Shown here: positions 1 to 7,330 of the stretch, in pieces
Layout of the letters: every line of letters begins with the position of its first letter
Numbering within the stretch: the stretch's first letter is position 1
DNA from: Marine group II euryarchaeote REDSEA-S43_B8
GTDB lineage: Archaea; Thermoplasmatota; Poseidoniia; Poseidoniales; Thalassarchaeaceae
Length of the DNA: 16,350 nucleotides
Assembly (NCBI GenBank): GCA_001629235.1
Contig: LUSA01000021.1
Location: forward strand, 1 to 16,350
Direction: 5' to 3'
The notes under the pieces: model-generated
Told to the model about the DNA's origin: nothing
Seen by the model: the letters and a program-made list of their open reading frames with translations, nothing else
The model's database searches: none
Translations under genes and position numbers: made by a program

Positions 1-1039
1 CAGGTAGCCTGTCTATCCCATGTCCGACCAACGAGAGCAGCGCGGGAAGAAGAGTCAGAGAGTAGATCAACGCTCCTAACACGGCTAGGAACGCTCCCAT
101 CCCCATAGAAGGCATGTGAGTGGCGGTGAAGTAGAATAGAGTACAAAGCCCAACCGCAACTGTCGCTCCGGAGAAAAGAATCGCCCTACCCGCAGTGGCC
201 ATCATTGTGGCTATCGCTCCCTCGACGTCCTGGCCCTTCCCGAGCTCTTCCCGGAACCTGCTAATCATGAACAGGCTGTAGTCTATCGAGACGGCAAGTC
301 CGATTAGCGTGATCATCGAGACAGAGTACTGGGTCATGGAGAACCAGCTGGAAATGAAGTACGAAAGGCCGGTCGCCATAGGGAACATGCACAATGCCAC
401 TGCCATTGGAAGCAGGGAGGCCACTACGGTTCTGAAAACGAAGAGGAGAATAATCAGCGAGAGGGGGATGCCGATTATCTCAGCCCTAATCTGGTCATCC
501 TTCAGCATCCTGTCGAAGTCAGTGTCGATGATTAGACTACCAGTTACTAGGATATCCATCTCATCGCTGTCAACAGCGTCCTTGATAGCCCCTAGCTCCT
601 CTGAAATCTCTTCCTCAGTACCGTTGAATTCCACGAATGCTGCGACTCTATGACCATCGATGGAAACGTGCCGAGCCAGATGCCCCGGGTCATCGGGGTT
701 GTCGTAGGCGAGGCTTATCACGAGAACATCCAGCGAAACTGAGTCGAGTCCCTTCAGCGAATCCCTCACCGATTCCTCGAACTCTGGATCGTCCCATTGC
801 ATGGATTCGTGAGTGAAGATGTAGTTCACGCTATTCGTTGACACGATCGGCAACTCCTCGCTGACTAGCTCCAGTGCTCTACCGGACTCTATTGAGGTCG
901 GAGGGGCGTTCCCGTCATCGAATTCGTTTCCCTGTGAAATTAGCAGTACAGATACAAGAATCGAGGCAAGCGATAGTGCAATCACCGAACGCCTACTCCG
1001 ATGGATGGCTCTTCCAGATCTGGACAGAACCCCTTCCAT
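1..1039 (-). CDS. MMPL/RND-superfamily transporter, N-terminal part (cut by window edge)
   Basis: I translated this gene directly from the minus strand; it is open from an ATG at 1039 to the left edge, giving 346 codons. It starts with a short basic stretch and a first membrane helix (about residues 18-35), followed by a large extracytoplasmic domain (about 36-185). A block of membrane helices then begins at EIIGIPLSLIILLFVF. The helix with GLAVSIDYSLFMISRFREE carries the Gly...Asp-Tyr signature of MMPL/RND proton-driven transporters, followed by the usual cytoplasmic RFREEL segment. Family members have two such halves and roughly 700-1000 residues, so at least half lies outside the window. 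The substrate cannot be read from sequence; hydrophobic or lipid-like cargo is common in the family. A TATA-like box about 27 nt upstream suggests its own leaderless transcript, although it follows the reductase and phosphatase genes on the same strand. Confidence 0.88.
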   Translation of the reverse strand, partial: MEGVLSRSGRAIHRSRRSVIALSLASILVSVLLISQGNEFDDGNAPPTSIESGRALELVSEELPIVSTNSVNYIFTHESMQWDDPEFEESVRDSLKGLDSVSLDVLVISLAYDNPDDPGHLARHVSIDGHRVAAFVEFNGTEEEISEELGAIKDAVDSDEMDILVTGSLIIDTDFDRMLKDDQIRAEIIGIPLSLIILLFVFRTVVASLLPMAVALCMFPMATGLSYFISSWFSMTQYSVSMITLIGLAVSIDYSLFMISRFREELGKGQDVEGAIATMMATAGRAILFSGATVAVGLCTLFYFTATHMPSMGMGAFLAVLGALIYSLTLLPALLSLVGHGIDRLP

Positions 1040-1060
1040 GCACTTACCCGTCAATCTGGA

Positions 1061-1071
1061 GTTTATGTATC
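1061..1071 (-). promoter_or_regulatory. Putative archaeal TATA box for the MMPL transporter gene
   Basis: On the minus strand this reads GATACATAAAC, an A/T-rich box centred about 27 nt upstream of the ATG at 1039. This is where TBP binds relative to the start site of archaeal leaderless mRNAs. It sits in the 58-bp gap between the phosphatase and transporter genes. It was found by eye, without a scoring matrix. Confidence 0.45.
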
Positions 1072-1097
1072 TCTGTATTCTAAGGCGGCATCTTTGG

Positions 1098-1784
1098 CTA
1101 CAGAGCAAGAGATCCAACTGAGCCCACCACTAGAGAAGGGCTTAGCCCACTACCCTCTAAATCGGCCAAAGCAGCCTCTCCTGAGAGGACTAGGATGCCA
1201 TGTACACCCGCTCTCTCAGCCATTTCCATGTCTGTATACAGACGATCTCCAACCATAGCGCATTCCGAGGCCTCTAGCCCCAATTCCTCTATCTTGTGCA
1301 GTATCATTCCTTTGTTCGGCTTTCCACACACATGAACAGGTCTGACGCCCGTCGTTGCCTCGAACAGCGACATGTACGCGCCCGTGTCGGGGAGCCCTCC
1401 ATCGGGTGAAGGGCAGACAACGTCCGGATGACTGGCAACCATTGGAACCCCTCTGTGCAGATGTATGGATGCAGTAGCCAACTTCTCGTAAGTGATCTCC
1501 GTGTCGTATCCCAGAACTACGAATTCCAGGTCGTGGGTGGATAGCAGTACCTCGTTTTCGTCAGCATCGATACCGAGACTCCTGAGTTTATCCAGGTACT
1601 GCTCCACCGACTTGCTTGAGTTGTTGGATAGGAAGTATCTCCTGATACCTCTTTCTTCCAATCTTCCTAGGAATTCCAGAGCACCATCGATAAGACCGTC
1701 TCCTAGGTAAATCGTGCCATCTAGATCCAAGAAGATGGCTGTAATTCCATCTAGAGACTCACTGATTTTCCCTTCCACGTTCAA
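1098..1784 (-). CDS. HAD superfamily subfamily IIA (NagD-like) phosphatase with shortened cap
   Basis: The 228-residue product is a haloacid-dehalogenase-type phosphatase of the NagD / p-nitrophenylphosphatase / phosphoglycolate-phosphatase group. Motif I is DLDGT (nucleophile D20, acid D22), motif II is SNNSS (53-57), the motif III lysine is in CGKPNKG (K155), and motif IV is GDRLYTD (D180, D185), followed by the family-typical ILVLSGE. All catalytic residues are present. The C2 cap is abnormal: LLSTHD runs straight into EFVVLGYDTEITYEKLA, skipping about 35 residues that NagD-type proteins carry there. The reading frame continues, so this is an in-frame loss. No ATG is available: an in-frame TGA precedes TTG at 1784, with GTG at 1778 as the alternative start. 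It begins 5 nt after the reductase stop, so the two are probably co-transcribed. The substrate is unknown. Confidence 0.85.
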   Translation of the reverse strand: MNVEGKISESLDGITAIFLDLDGTIYLGDGLIDGALEFLGRLEERGIRRYFLSNNSSKSVEQYLDKLRSLGIDADENEVLLSTHDLEFVVLGYDTEITYEKLATASIHLHRGVPMVASHPDVVCPSPDGGLPDTGAYMSLFEATTGVRPVHVCGKPNKGMILHKIEELGLEASECAMVGDRLYTDMEMAERAGVHGILVLSGEAALADLEGSGLSPSLVVGSVGSLAL

Positions 1785-1789
1785 TCACA

Positions 1790-3151
1790 TCATGGTAGTA
1801 ATATGGTCTTGAATAGGAACCAGGGACTCCAAAGGGCCTTCTGGGCCTCCTTGTCCGCAATCATCCCTGTCAGCATGTCACCCATCTCTTCCTTCCTAGA
1901 TGCCTTCCCAACGAACCAATTCATCAACTTCTTCCACTTGACCACCTTCTGTAACCTGTGGGAGTTAGTCAGCTCCTTGCCAAGGGTTCCCCAAAGATCC
2001 TCCATGTATGCAACTGCCTCCTCCTCGGGAAAACCTCCTGAATGATTATCCTTGTCGAAGTACCACCTAGAGGTCATCTTTGCCGAGACCAAGCCGTTTC
2101 CTATGCCCTCGCCGCTAAACGGGTCGACCAGACTAGCAGCATCCCCAACGCACATCACACCCGCGCCGGCGCTCCTCCTGGGTTGATAGGAGGGGGGACT
2201 CTTTCTTGGAGAGCCGAACGGAAGCTGCCATCCCTTCTGGGACCCTTCAACGATTCTTGCTTCCTTGAATCGCTCCCTGAAAACAGGGTGATTCTCAATG
2301 ACCCAGCGCTGCTTCTTCTTCAGCGACTTATCTGCTCCCTTTTGCTTCCGCTGCTCAGAGATGACCATCCCGATCCCCACATTCACGACTCCTTCTTTGA
2401 CTGGAAACAGCCAGAAGTATCCTGGAATTACCTCATCGATGAAGTGAATCTCGATCGGCCCTCGGCTACCATCGAACCCTCCAACGTTCTCCCAGTACTC
2501 CCTGTAACCACCGCAATAGTGGTCATCATCTCTCATCGGCTCACTGTGAACCCCCTCAACGAGCTTGGTGGCTACAGGGCACCTATACCCTCCAGCACCA
2601 ATGGTGAGGGGAGCGGTGAAACTCATAGTCGGGGATTCTGAGGATCTCTTACCAAAGCTACCGGATACTCCGACTATGGCCCCCTCATTATCAAGCACCT
2701 CTTTGACGTTGAATCCCTGGATTACCGAGCCGCCCGCTTCAGTGACAATCTCAGTAGCCCTCTTGAACATCATGTAGTCGAACTGCATCCTAGGAAGGGA
2801 GTAACCAGCCATCTTCTTCTCGAACTCGTCCTGTGGGAGCATAACCTGGACAGTGTTTCCATTTGCAGAACCGAACACTATCGAGTCAACCATGAAGTGA
2901 GGAGTTTTCTCAACCATCTCCTTGACACCTAACTCCTTCACGTGGGAAAGCGATTTCCCGCCAACGGCATCTCCGCAGATCTTGTCCCGAGGCCATACCT
3001 CTTTCTCAATCAGAAGAACCTTGCACCCATTCAACGCATTGTAGGATGCGGCAGCGGATCCGCTAGGGCCCCCACCGACTACTATGACGTCGAAAGAGCT
3101 CCCATCTTCTGGGATGCTGCCAGTATCTATCGGACCTTCCCAATCGTCCAT
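1790..3151 (-). CDS. Geranylgeranyl reductase family FAD-dependent oxidoreductase
   Basis: This 453-residue flavoprotein matches archaeal geranylgeranyl reductases, which hydrogenate the isoprenoid chains of ether lipids (or of other prenyl groups). Visible features in order are the N-terminal dinucleotide fold DVIVVGGGPSGSAAA (about 21-35), the substrate-side motif PRDKICGDAVGG with the conserved Lys and Cys, the YFWLFP-type motif inside GYFWLFPVKEGVVNVGIG, and the second FAD-binding motif GDAASLVDPFSGEGIGNG. The frame stays open upstream to 3295, but that 48-residue extension overlaps the divergent cutA start and looks non-native, so I use the ATG at 3151 (MDDWEGP). It leads the phosphatase and probably the transporter genes on this strand. 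The enzyme acts at the cytoplasmic face of the membrane. Plant-type chlorophyll reductases are relatives, but the archaeal setting favours membrane lipid. Confidence 0.88.
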   Translation of the reverse strand: MDDWEGPIDTGSIPEDGSSFDVIVVGGGPSGSAAASYNALNGCKVLLIEKEVWPRDKICGDAVGGKSLSHVKELGVKEMVEKTPHFMVDSIVFGSANGNTVQVMLPQDEFEKKMAGYSLPRMQFDYMMFKRATEIVTEAGGSVIQGFNVKEVLDNEGAIVGVSGSFGKRSSESPTMSFTAPLTIGAGGYRCPVATKLVEGVHSEPMRDDDHYCGGYREYWENVGGFDGSRGPIEIHFIDEVIPGYFWLFPVKEGVVNVGIGMVISEQRKQKGADKSLKKKQRWVIENHPVFRERFKEARIVEGSQKGWQLPFGSPRKSPPSYQPRRSAGAGVMCVGDAASLVDPFSGEGIGNGLVSAKMTSRWYFDKDNHSGGFPEEEAVAYMEDLWGTLGKELTNSHRLQKVVKWKKLMNWFVGKASRKEEMGDMLTGMIADKEAQKALWSPWFLFKTILLP

Positions 3152-3227
3152 ACTAGTTCCAGTGGGAGGGGTATCAACATTCAAACTATGCCATGGGGTT
3201 CTTCTGCATTCCGTGCCACGCACTGCT

Positions 3228-3542
3228 ATGAGCGGAACCTTGTGGATCGTCAAGACAACCCTTCCCGGTGAAATGAATGAGGCTGAAGTGGGCATGTGGT
3301 GCCAATCAATAATAGAATCGAATCTGGCCGCCTGCGTAGAAATTAGGAGAACTAACTCAGTTTTTCGATGGGAAGGAGAAATTCATAATGCTCTCGAATG
3401 GGACATCCAAATGAAGACCTCTGAATCTAGTAAAAATGGATTGATATCCAAAATAAAATCAGAACATTCCTATGATGTCCCACAGATTGTCTGGTGGTCG
3501 GTTGAGTCTACGAAAGAATACTACGATTGGGTTCAAGGGTGA
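3228..3542 (+). CDS. cutA: CutA-like divalent-cation tolerance protein
   Basis: This 104-residue protein fits the CutA family in length and pattern. It has an N-terminal strand with TTLP (TLWIVKTTLPGEMNEAE), then the family hallmark NLAACVEIRRTNSVFRWEGEI, then IQMKTSE, and ends with HSYDVPQIVWWSVES...YYDWVQ, the counterpart of the usual HPYEVPEI...YLEW. CutA forms very stable trimers of ferredoxin-like fold linked to copper or other divalent-cation tolerance, with a poorly defined molecular role. The frame is open upstream to 3084, but that part overlaps the divergent reductase, and the ATG at 3228 gives the family's normal start. The 76-bp gap to the reductase must hold both promoters; it contains an A/T-richer patch at about 3171-3190 but no convincing TATA box. 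Confidence 0.88.
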   Translation: MSGTLWIVKTTLPGEMNEAEVGMWCQSIIESNLAACVEIRRTNSVFRWEGEIHNALEWDIQMKTSESSKNGLISKIKSEHSYDVPQIVWWSVESTKEYYDWVQG

Positions 3543-3559
3543 TACGCTCTTCGTGCACC

Positions 3560-4234
3560 ATGGGACTGGCGGAAATCCTTAGACCGGCTAAGAAGGTCCC
3601 CACTGTCTGGTGGAGCTCTCCAAATCCGATGTCATTGAAGCCAAACCGATCTACAATGGTCATTCTGATAGTCGGCGAATTCATTTTCGGACTAGGAGAC
3701 TCACTTCTGATTGCTGCCGGCGTAGGGAATACTCCCTGGACTGTTTTGGCAGAAGGGATAGCGAATACTGCAGAAGTGTGGACAATAGGCGAGGCAACTT
3801 TCCTAGTCAGTATTGCCGTGATGTTTCTATGGATTCCAATAAAGGAGACTCCCGGTATTGGAACCATCCTGAATATCATCATTATAGCTCTCACAATTCA
3901 CGTTATGGTACCAATACTCCCCCAATCGGAGAACTTCTTGGTCTCGATTCTGATGGCATCCTCAGGAATCGTTCTCGTTGGAATAGGTAGTACGATGTAC
4001 TTGACGGCAAATCTAGGGCCAGGCCCAAGAGACGGCTGGATGACTGGACTTCAGAGAGCCACTGGCGTTCCGATCGGGAGAGTTAGAATTACCATAGAGG
4101 TCTCAGTCCTAGTGATTGGCATAGTACTAGGTGGTACATTCGGAATTGGCACCGTCCTCTTCGCAGTAACCATTGGACCCGTGGTAGCGTCCTGTCTGTC
4201 GATAGCCAGTAGGATCGACTCCACTGCCGGATGA
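3560..4234 (+). CDS. YczE/YitT-like multi-pass membrane protein
   Basis: The 224-residue product is strongly hydrophobic, with about five or six membrane helices. It carries the signature of YczE/YyaS-type membrane proteins: LTANLGPGPRDGWMTGL followed by VPIGRVRITIEVSVLVIGIVLGG and FGIGTVLFAVTIGPVV. The N-terminal half has a weaker version of the same pattern (AAGVGNTPWTVLAEGIA), suggesting an internal duplication. The frame begins at 3527, inside the end of cutA; the ATG at 3560, 17 nt after the cutA stop, is the more natural start. About 35 polar residues precede the first helix, and a start at the Met of MVILIVGEF is also possible. The molecular function of the family is unknown; transport or export is usually assumed. 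It probably shares a transcript with cutA. Confidence 0.8.
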   Translation: MGLAEILRPAKKVPTVWWSSPNPMSLKPNRSTMVILIVGEFIFGLGDSLLIAAGVGNTPWTVLAEGIANTAEVWTIGEATFLVSIAVMFLWIPIKETPGIGTILNIIIIALTIHVMVPILPQSENFLVSILMASSGIVLVGIGSTMYLTANLGPGPRDGWMTGLQRATGVPIGRVRITIEVSVLVIGIVLGGTFGIGTVLFAVTIGPVVASCLSIASRIDSTAG

Positions 4235-4292
4235 TTCCTCCAATCAACAACCCAATCGGGAGGTTCATGGAGTATTGCGGACAGGCTCAATC

Positions 4293-5354
4293 ATGGGTGG
4301 ACACGGAGTCATTCAGCGATACCGTGAGTTCCTCCCTGTTTCACAGGATACATGCATCATTTCTCTGAATGAGGGGAACACGCCACTGATAGAATCGCAC
4401 AATCTGGTACAGGCACTGGGCGGAGGCTTCCGTCTTTTCATCAAATATGAGGGCCTTAATCCCACTGCATCCTTCAAAGATCGAGGGATGACCCTTGCCG
4501 TAACCAAGGCAGTAGAAAAAGACGTCCGCGCTATCGTTTGTGCCAGCACAGGAAACACTAGTGCCTCAGCAGCGGCCTATGCCTCTCGTGCTGGACTGAC
4601 TTGCGTGGTTCTGATTCCAGAGGGCAAGATTTCCTATGGAAAGATGGCCCAGGCTCTCATTCATGGTGCAAAGACAATTGAAGTCAGGGGGAACTTCGAT
4701 GAGGCTCTTGAGTTAGTCAGGGAATTGGGGCTGAGGGACGATGTTGAAATCGTCAACAGCATTAATCCATTTAGGATTCAGGGCCAGAAGACTGCGGCAT
4801 TCGAGGTCTGCGACGATCTAGGGATATCTCCAGATATGCACTTCTTGCCTGTTGGAAACGCTGGCAATATCACTTCCTATTGGATGGGATACAAGGAGTA
4901 CAAGGACGCTGAGAGGATAGAGTCGCTACCGATGATGATGGGATGGCAGGCAGAGGGCGCGGCACCAATTGTCAGGGGGGAGGTCGTTGATGCTCCCGAG
5001 ACAGTGGCTACAGCTATCAGGATAGGGAATCCAGCCAGCTGGCAACTAGCCATAGAGGCCTCGGAGGAGTCCTCAGGGGCAATAGACTCTGTCACCGACG
5101 AAGAGATACTGGATGCCCATAGGATGCTCGCCAGGACGGAGGGCATATTCGTTGAACCTGCATCTGCTGCGGGGATAGCAGGCATTGTGAAGAGCAATGC
5201 GAGGGGGGAAATACCCCAAGGCTCTACAGTGGTCGTTACCGTAACCGGGCACGGACTGAAGGACCCGGCCATCGCTATCGACAACTCCGCTGCTAGGTCT
5301 GTTGTTGTCGAACCAGACCTAGAATCAGTCCTGAATGCAATCGGAATGCAATGA
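4293..5354 (+). CDS. thrC: Threonine synthase
   Basis: This 353-residue PLP enzyme converts O-phosphohomoserine and water to threonine and phosphate. The sequence shows the family N-terminus VIQRYREFLPV, the substrate loop SLNEGNTPL (normally SLGEGNTPL), and SFKDRGM with the PLP Schiff-base lysine (about K62). It also has the serine-type CASTGNTSASAAAYA segment and the phosphate-binding glycine loop LPVGNAGNI, then EPASAAG and VTVTGHGLKD near the C-terminus. All match fold-type II threonine synthases of the short archaeal/bacterial class. I chose the ATG at 4293; a TTG at 4275 lies in frame 12 nt after GGGAGG (4258-4263) and is the alternative. It is followed at 33 nt by the Cys/Met PLP enzyme and then an amino-acid exporter. 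A homoserine-kinase-like gene is encoded about 4 kb away on the other strand. Confidence 0.95.
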   Translation: MGGHGVIQRYREFLPVSQDTCIISLNEGNTPLIESHNLVQALGGGFRLFIKYEGLNPTASFKDRGMTLAVTKAVEKDVRAIVCASTGNTSASAAAYASRAGLTCVVLIPEGKISYGKMAQALIHGAKTIEVRGNFDEALELVRELGLRDDVEIVNSINPFRIQGQKTAAFEVCDDLGISPDMHFLPVGNAGNITSYWMGYKEYKDAERIESLPMMMGWQAEGAAPIVRGEVVDAPETVATAIRIGNPASWQLAIEASEESSGAIDSVTDEEILDAHRMLARTEGIFVEPASAAGIAGIVKSNARGEIPQGSTVVVTVTGHGLKDPAIAIDNSAARSVVVEPDLESVLNAIGMQ

Positions 5355-5387
5355 GTATGGTTATTGCTGTCTTGCCAATCCCATGTC

Positions 5388-6572
5388 ATGGATGACGAGT
5401 TTTCAGAACGCGCATTCCCCACCAGAGCCGTATGGTCTGGAACCAACCACTTGGAGGGGTCCGCAGTCACTCCGATCTTCACTACATCTACCTATCAGCT
5501 CAATGACGACAGGTATCGAGATTGGGCCGATGGTGGCCAGCACTCTCTAATCTACAGTCGCTGGTCGAGTGTTAACTCCGAGGCCGTGGCTTCGAAGGTA
5601 GCCTCGTTGGAGGGAGCCGAGGACGGAGAAACACTTGCAAGTGGAATGGCAGCAATTTCCTCTACACTTCTATCCATGCTTTCCAAGGGTGATCACATGG
5701 TTACATCTGTAGATATCTATGGGGGGACATACGGTCTACTAACTTCCGATTTCCCCAGGTTCGGAATAGACGTAACGATGGCAGACATCAGAGACCCCTC
5801 TTCGTTTGAGGCCGCCATAAATGAGAACACCAAGGTACTCTATGTCGAGACAATTACCAATCCCGTACTCAAGGTGTGTGATCTGGAGGCAATGGCATCG
5901 ATAGCGAAGGAGCATGGTCTGATTTCGGTTGTCGATAACACATTCGCTACCCCGTGGGCCTGTCAACCGATTTCAATGGGGTTCGATGTTGTTATTCACT
6001 CAGGAACCAAGTTCCTGAACGGACACACTGATCTAACAGCAGGGATAGTTGTCGGAAGAGCCGATCTCATCAAGGGGGTATTCAAGACCAAATCCAGACT
6101 AGGAGGAACCGCGGACCCCCTCATGTGCTATCTTCTGGAAAGGGGTATGAGAACCCTTCATGCCCGAATGCCAATACACGCATCAAACTCTTCTGAACTA
6201 GCTAGAAGAATGCAAGAGCACCCAGAAATAAGTACTGTTAACCACCCCTCTCTGAAGAGCTATGCTGACTACGAGGTAGCCAAGCGAATCGTCCCGAATG
6301 GGACGGGAATGCTGTCATTCGTAGTTAAAGGTGGGGACGAGAGAGCAATGCGCTTCGTCAGAGCACTCGATATCATATTCGAAGCGACAAGCCTCGGAGG
6401 GATTGAGAGCCTAGTTTCTTGCCCGTTCAACACGAGCGATATTTTCGTTCCTGAGGAAGATCGACTAGAGGCTGGAATCGTCCCTGGTTTCGTGAGGATG
6501 AGCGTTGGAATAGAGGATGTTGATGACCTATGGTCAGACATTGAACAGGCCCTACTGGCCAGCCAATCCTGA
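5388..6572 (+). CDS. Cys/Met-metabolism PLP enzyme (cystathionine gamma-synthase/lyase type)
   Basis: The 394-residue protein belongs to the fold-type I trans-sulfuration family: cystathionine gamma-synthase, cystathionine gamma-lyase, methionine gamma-lyase and O-acylhomoserine sulfhydrylase. It shows the opening TRAVWSGTNHLEGSAVTPIF, the YSR contact for the neighbouring subunit's PLP phosphate (here followed by WSSVNSE instead of the usual NPT), and the glycine loop LASGMAAI. It also has YVETITNPVLKV, the PLP aspartate in VVDNTFATP (D183) and the Schiff-base lysine in HSGTKFLNGHTD (K208). The C-terminal motif ESLVSCPFN replaces the usual ESLIEHP. Which reaction it catalyses cannot be fixed from sequence. 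Sitting 33 nt after threonine synthase suggests a homoserine-derived substrate. A TTG at 5364 is in frame, but ATG 5388 (MDDEFSERAF) gives the family start. Confidence 0.9.
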   Translation: MDDEFSERAFPTRAVWSGTNHLEGSAVTPIFTTSTYQLNDDRYRDWADGGQHSLIYSRWSSVNSEAVASKVASLEGAEDGETLASGMAAISSTLLSMLSKGDHMVTSVDIYGGTYGLLTSDFPRFGIDVTMADIRDPSSFEAAINENTKVLYVETITNPVLKVCDLEAMASIAKEHGLISVVDNTFATPWACQPISMGFDVVIHSGTKFLNGHTDLTAGIVVGRADLIKGVFKTKSRLGGTADPLMCYLLERGMRTLHARMPIHASNSSELARRMQEHPEISTVNHPSLKSYADYEVAKRIVPNGTGMLSFVVKGGDERAMRFVRALDIIFEATSLGGIESLVSCPFNTSDIFVPEEDRLEAGIVPGFVRMSVGIEDVDDLWSDIEQALLASQS

Positions 6573-6573
6573 C

Positions 6574-6579
6574 AGGTGG
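6574..6579 (+). promoter_or_regulatory. Shine-Dalgarno motif before the LysE-type gene
   Basis: AGGTGG lies just upstream of two consecutive ATG codons (6581 and 6584). Spacing favours the second ATG. The motif begins right after the stop codon of the upstream PLP enzyme, which points to coupled translation within one operon. Confidence 0.55.
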
Positions 6580-6580
6580 A

Positions 6581-7207
6581 ATGATGGACCAAACTCTTCT
6601 GCTTGCCACTCTTGTGTTCATTATCCCGATGTGCTTCAGCCCCGGGCCAAACAATGTACTCTGTGCTGCTCACGGCTCACAACACGGATTCAAGGCAACT
6701 CTTACACTGATTTCAGGAATGGCTGTAGGTTGGTCAACTCTGGGCTTGTTCGTTGGGGGGGCTACTGTTTTCATCGAGAACAACCAGGAGTTCTTCGAGA
6801 TATTGACCTATGTCGGAGCCGGTTACATTGCGTACCTCTCGTTCAAGATCGCGACTTCAAACTCTCTCGAGGACGGTTCTATCGAGGAAGAGCGTCTTGG
6901 ATTCTCGACAGGGGTGGCCATTCAGTTCGTTAACGGAAAGGCGTGGATTCACTTTTTGGTCCTCATGACTACATTCGGCTCCCTCTTTGGAACTGGATTC
7001 TCCGGAAAGGCAATGCTAGTGATACTGAATGTGGTATTCGGACTCCCAGCAGTCATGACTTGGGCTGCATTCGGAACGGTCCTACGTAGGGCCTTCACTA
7101 CTCCTCGTTCGGCTACCTTGCTAAACCGAGGGATGGGAGTGTCCTTGTTTGTTGTCGCACTTTGGATAGTGATACCTCCAGACTATTACAGTACTCTTCT
7201 AGGTTGA
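6581..7207 (+). CDS. LysE/RhtB-family amino-acid exporter
   Basis: This 208-residue membrane protein has about six helices and the diagnostic motif near the end of the first helix, MCFSPGPNNVLCAAHG (about residues 17-32), as in the LysE/RhtB exporters of lysine, threonine, homoserine and related amino acids. The middle segment GAGYIAYLSFKIA and the later FVNGKAWIHFLVL correspond to the conserved third and fourth helices of the family. It starts 8 nt after the PLP enzyme stop and has a good Shine-Dalgarno motif, so it is the third gene of a threonine / sulfur-amino-acid operon. That context makes threonine, homoserine or a sulfur amino acid the likeliest cargo, which is an inference. ATG 6584 may be the true start. 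The gene ends 5 nt before the 3' end of a convergent tRNA. Confidence 0.9.
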   Translation: MMDQTLLLATLVFIIPMCFSPGPNNVLCAAHGSQHGFKATLTLISGMAVGWSTLGLFVGGATVFIENNQEFFEILTYVGAGYIAYLSFKIATSNSLEDGSIEEERLGFSTGVAIQFVNGKAWIHFLVLMTTFGSLFGTGFSGKAMLVILNVVFGLPAVMTWAAFGTVLRRAFTTPRSATLLNRGMGVSLFVVALWIVIPPDYYSTLLG

Positions 7208-7208
7208 A

Positions 7209-7213
7209 TTTTT
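7209..7213 (+). terminator. Possible oligo-T terminator after the thrC-containing operon
   Basis: Five T residues directly follow the LysE stop codon. Archaeal RNA polymerase can stop at short oligo-T runs without a hairpin. The run shares its last base with the encoded CCA end of the opposing tRNA gene, leaving almost no other room for termination. It is short, so support is weak. Confidence 0.3.
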
Positions 7214-7297
7214 GGTGCAGAGGGCAGGATTCGAACCTGCGAAGCACTACGCACTGGGACCTCATCCCAGCCCCTTTGACCGCTCGGGTACCTCTGC
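7213..7297 (-). tRNA. tRNA-Leu (anticodon GAG), CCA end encoded
   Basis: The minus strand folds as a type II tRNA. The acceptor stem is GCAGAGG with CCTCTGC, and the D arm is CCC / loop with the conserved GG / GGG. The anticodon stem CTGGG/CCCAG encloses the loop ATGAGGT, giving anticodon GAG, which reads leucine codons CUC and CUU. The variable arm is long (13 nt, TGCGTAGTGCTTC) and the T arm is GCAGG TTCGAAT CCTGC. The discriminator base is A, as expected for leucine. The three bases after it are CCA, so the 3' end is encoded in the genome (7213-7215); without it the gene is 7216-7297. No intron is seen in the anticodon loop. It faces the LysE gene and lies downstream of a small membrane-protein gene on its own strand. 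Confidence 0.95.
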
Positions 7298-7320
7298 TTG
7301 TGAGTCAGTGGGCTTACGCC

Positions 7321-7330
7321 TGCATATTTC
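7321..7330 (-). promoter_or_regulatory. Putative TATA box of tRNA-Leu
   Basis: On the minus strand this is GAAATATGCA, a good TATA-like element centred about 27-28 nt upstream of the tRNA 5' end. It overlaps the stop codon of the small membrane-protein gene at 7329-7331, so this promoter is embedded in the end of the preceding gene. Confidence 0.6.

Noticed and set aside
309..653. 114-codon plus-strand open frame
   Set aside because: It is antisense to the MMPL transporter, whose reading frame is open through the whole region and shows family motifs.
3084..3227. 48-residue N-terminal extension of CutA
   Set aside because: It lies antisense to the reductase gene start; CutA proteins normally start right before the first strand, as given by the ATG at 3228.
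3152..3295. 48-residue N-terminal extension of the geranylgeranyl reductase
   Set aside because: It overlaps the divergent cutA start, is proline/arginine rich without homology-like pattern, and the conserved FAD fold begins shortly after the ATG at 3151.
4235..4292. Possible leader, riboswitch or attenuator before threonine synthase
   Set aside because: The 58-nt gap has no stable hairpin or Thr-codon-rich leader peptide that I can see.
4877..5482. 201-codon minus-strand open frame across the end of thrC
   Set aside because: It is antisense to conserved threonine synthase and PLP-enzyme sequence; its Ser/Ala/Thr-rich translation is typical of a shadow frame.
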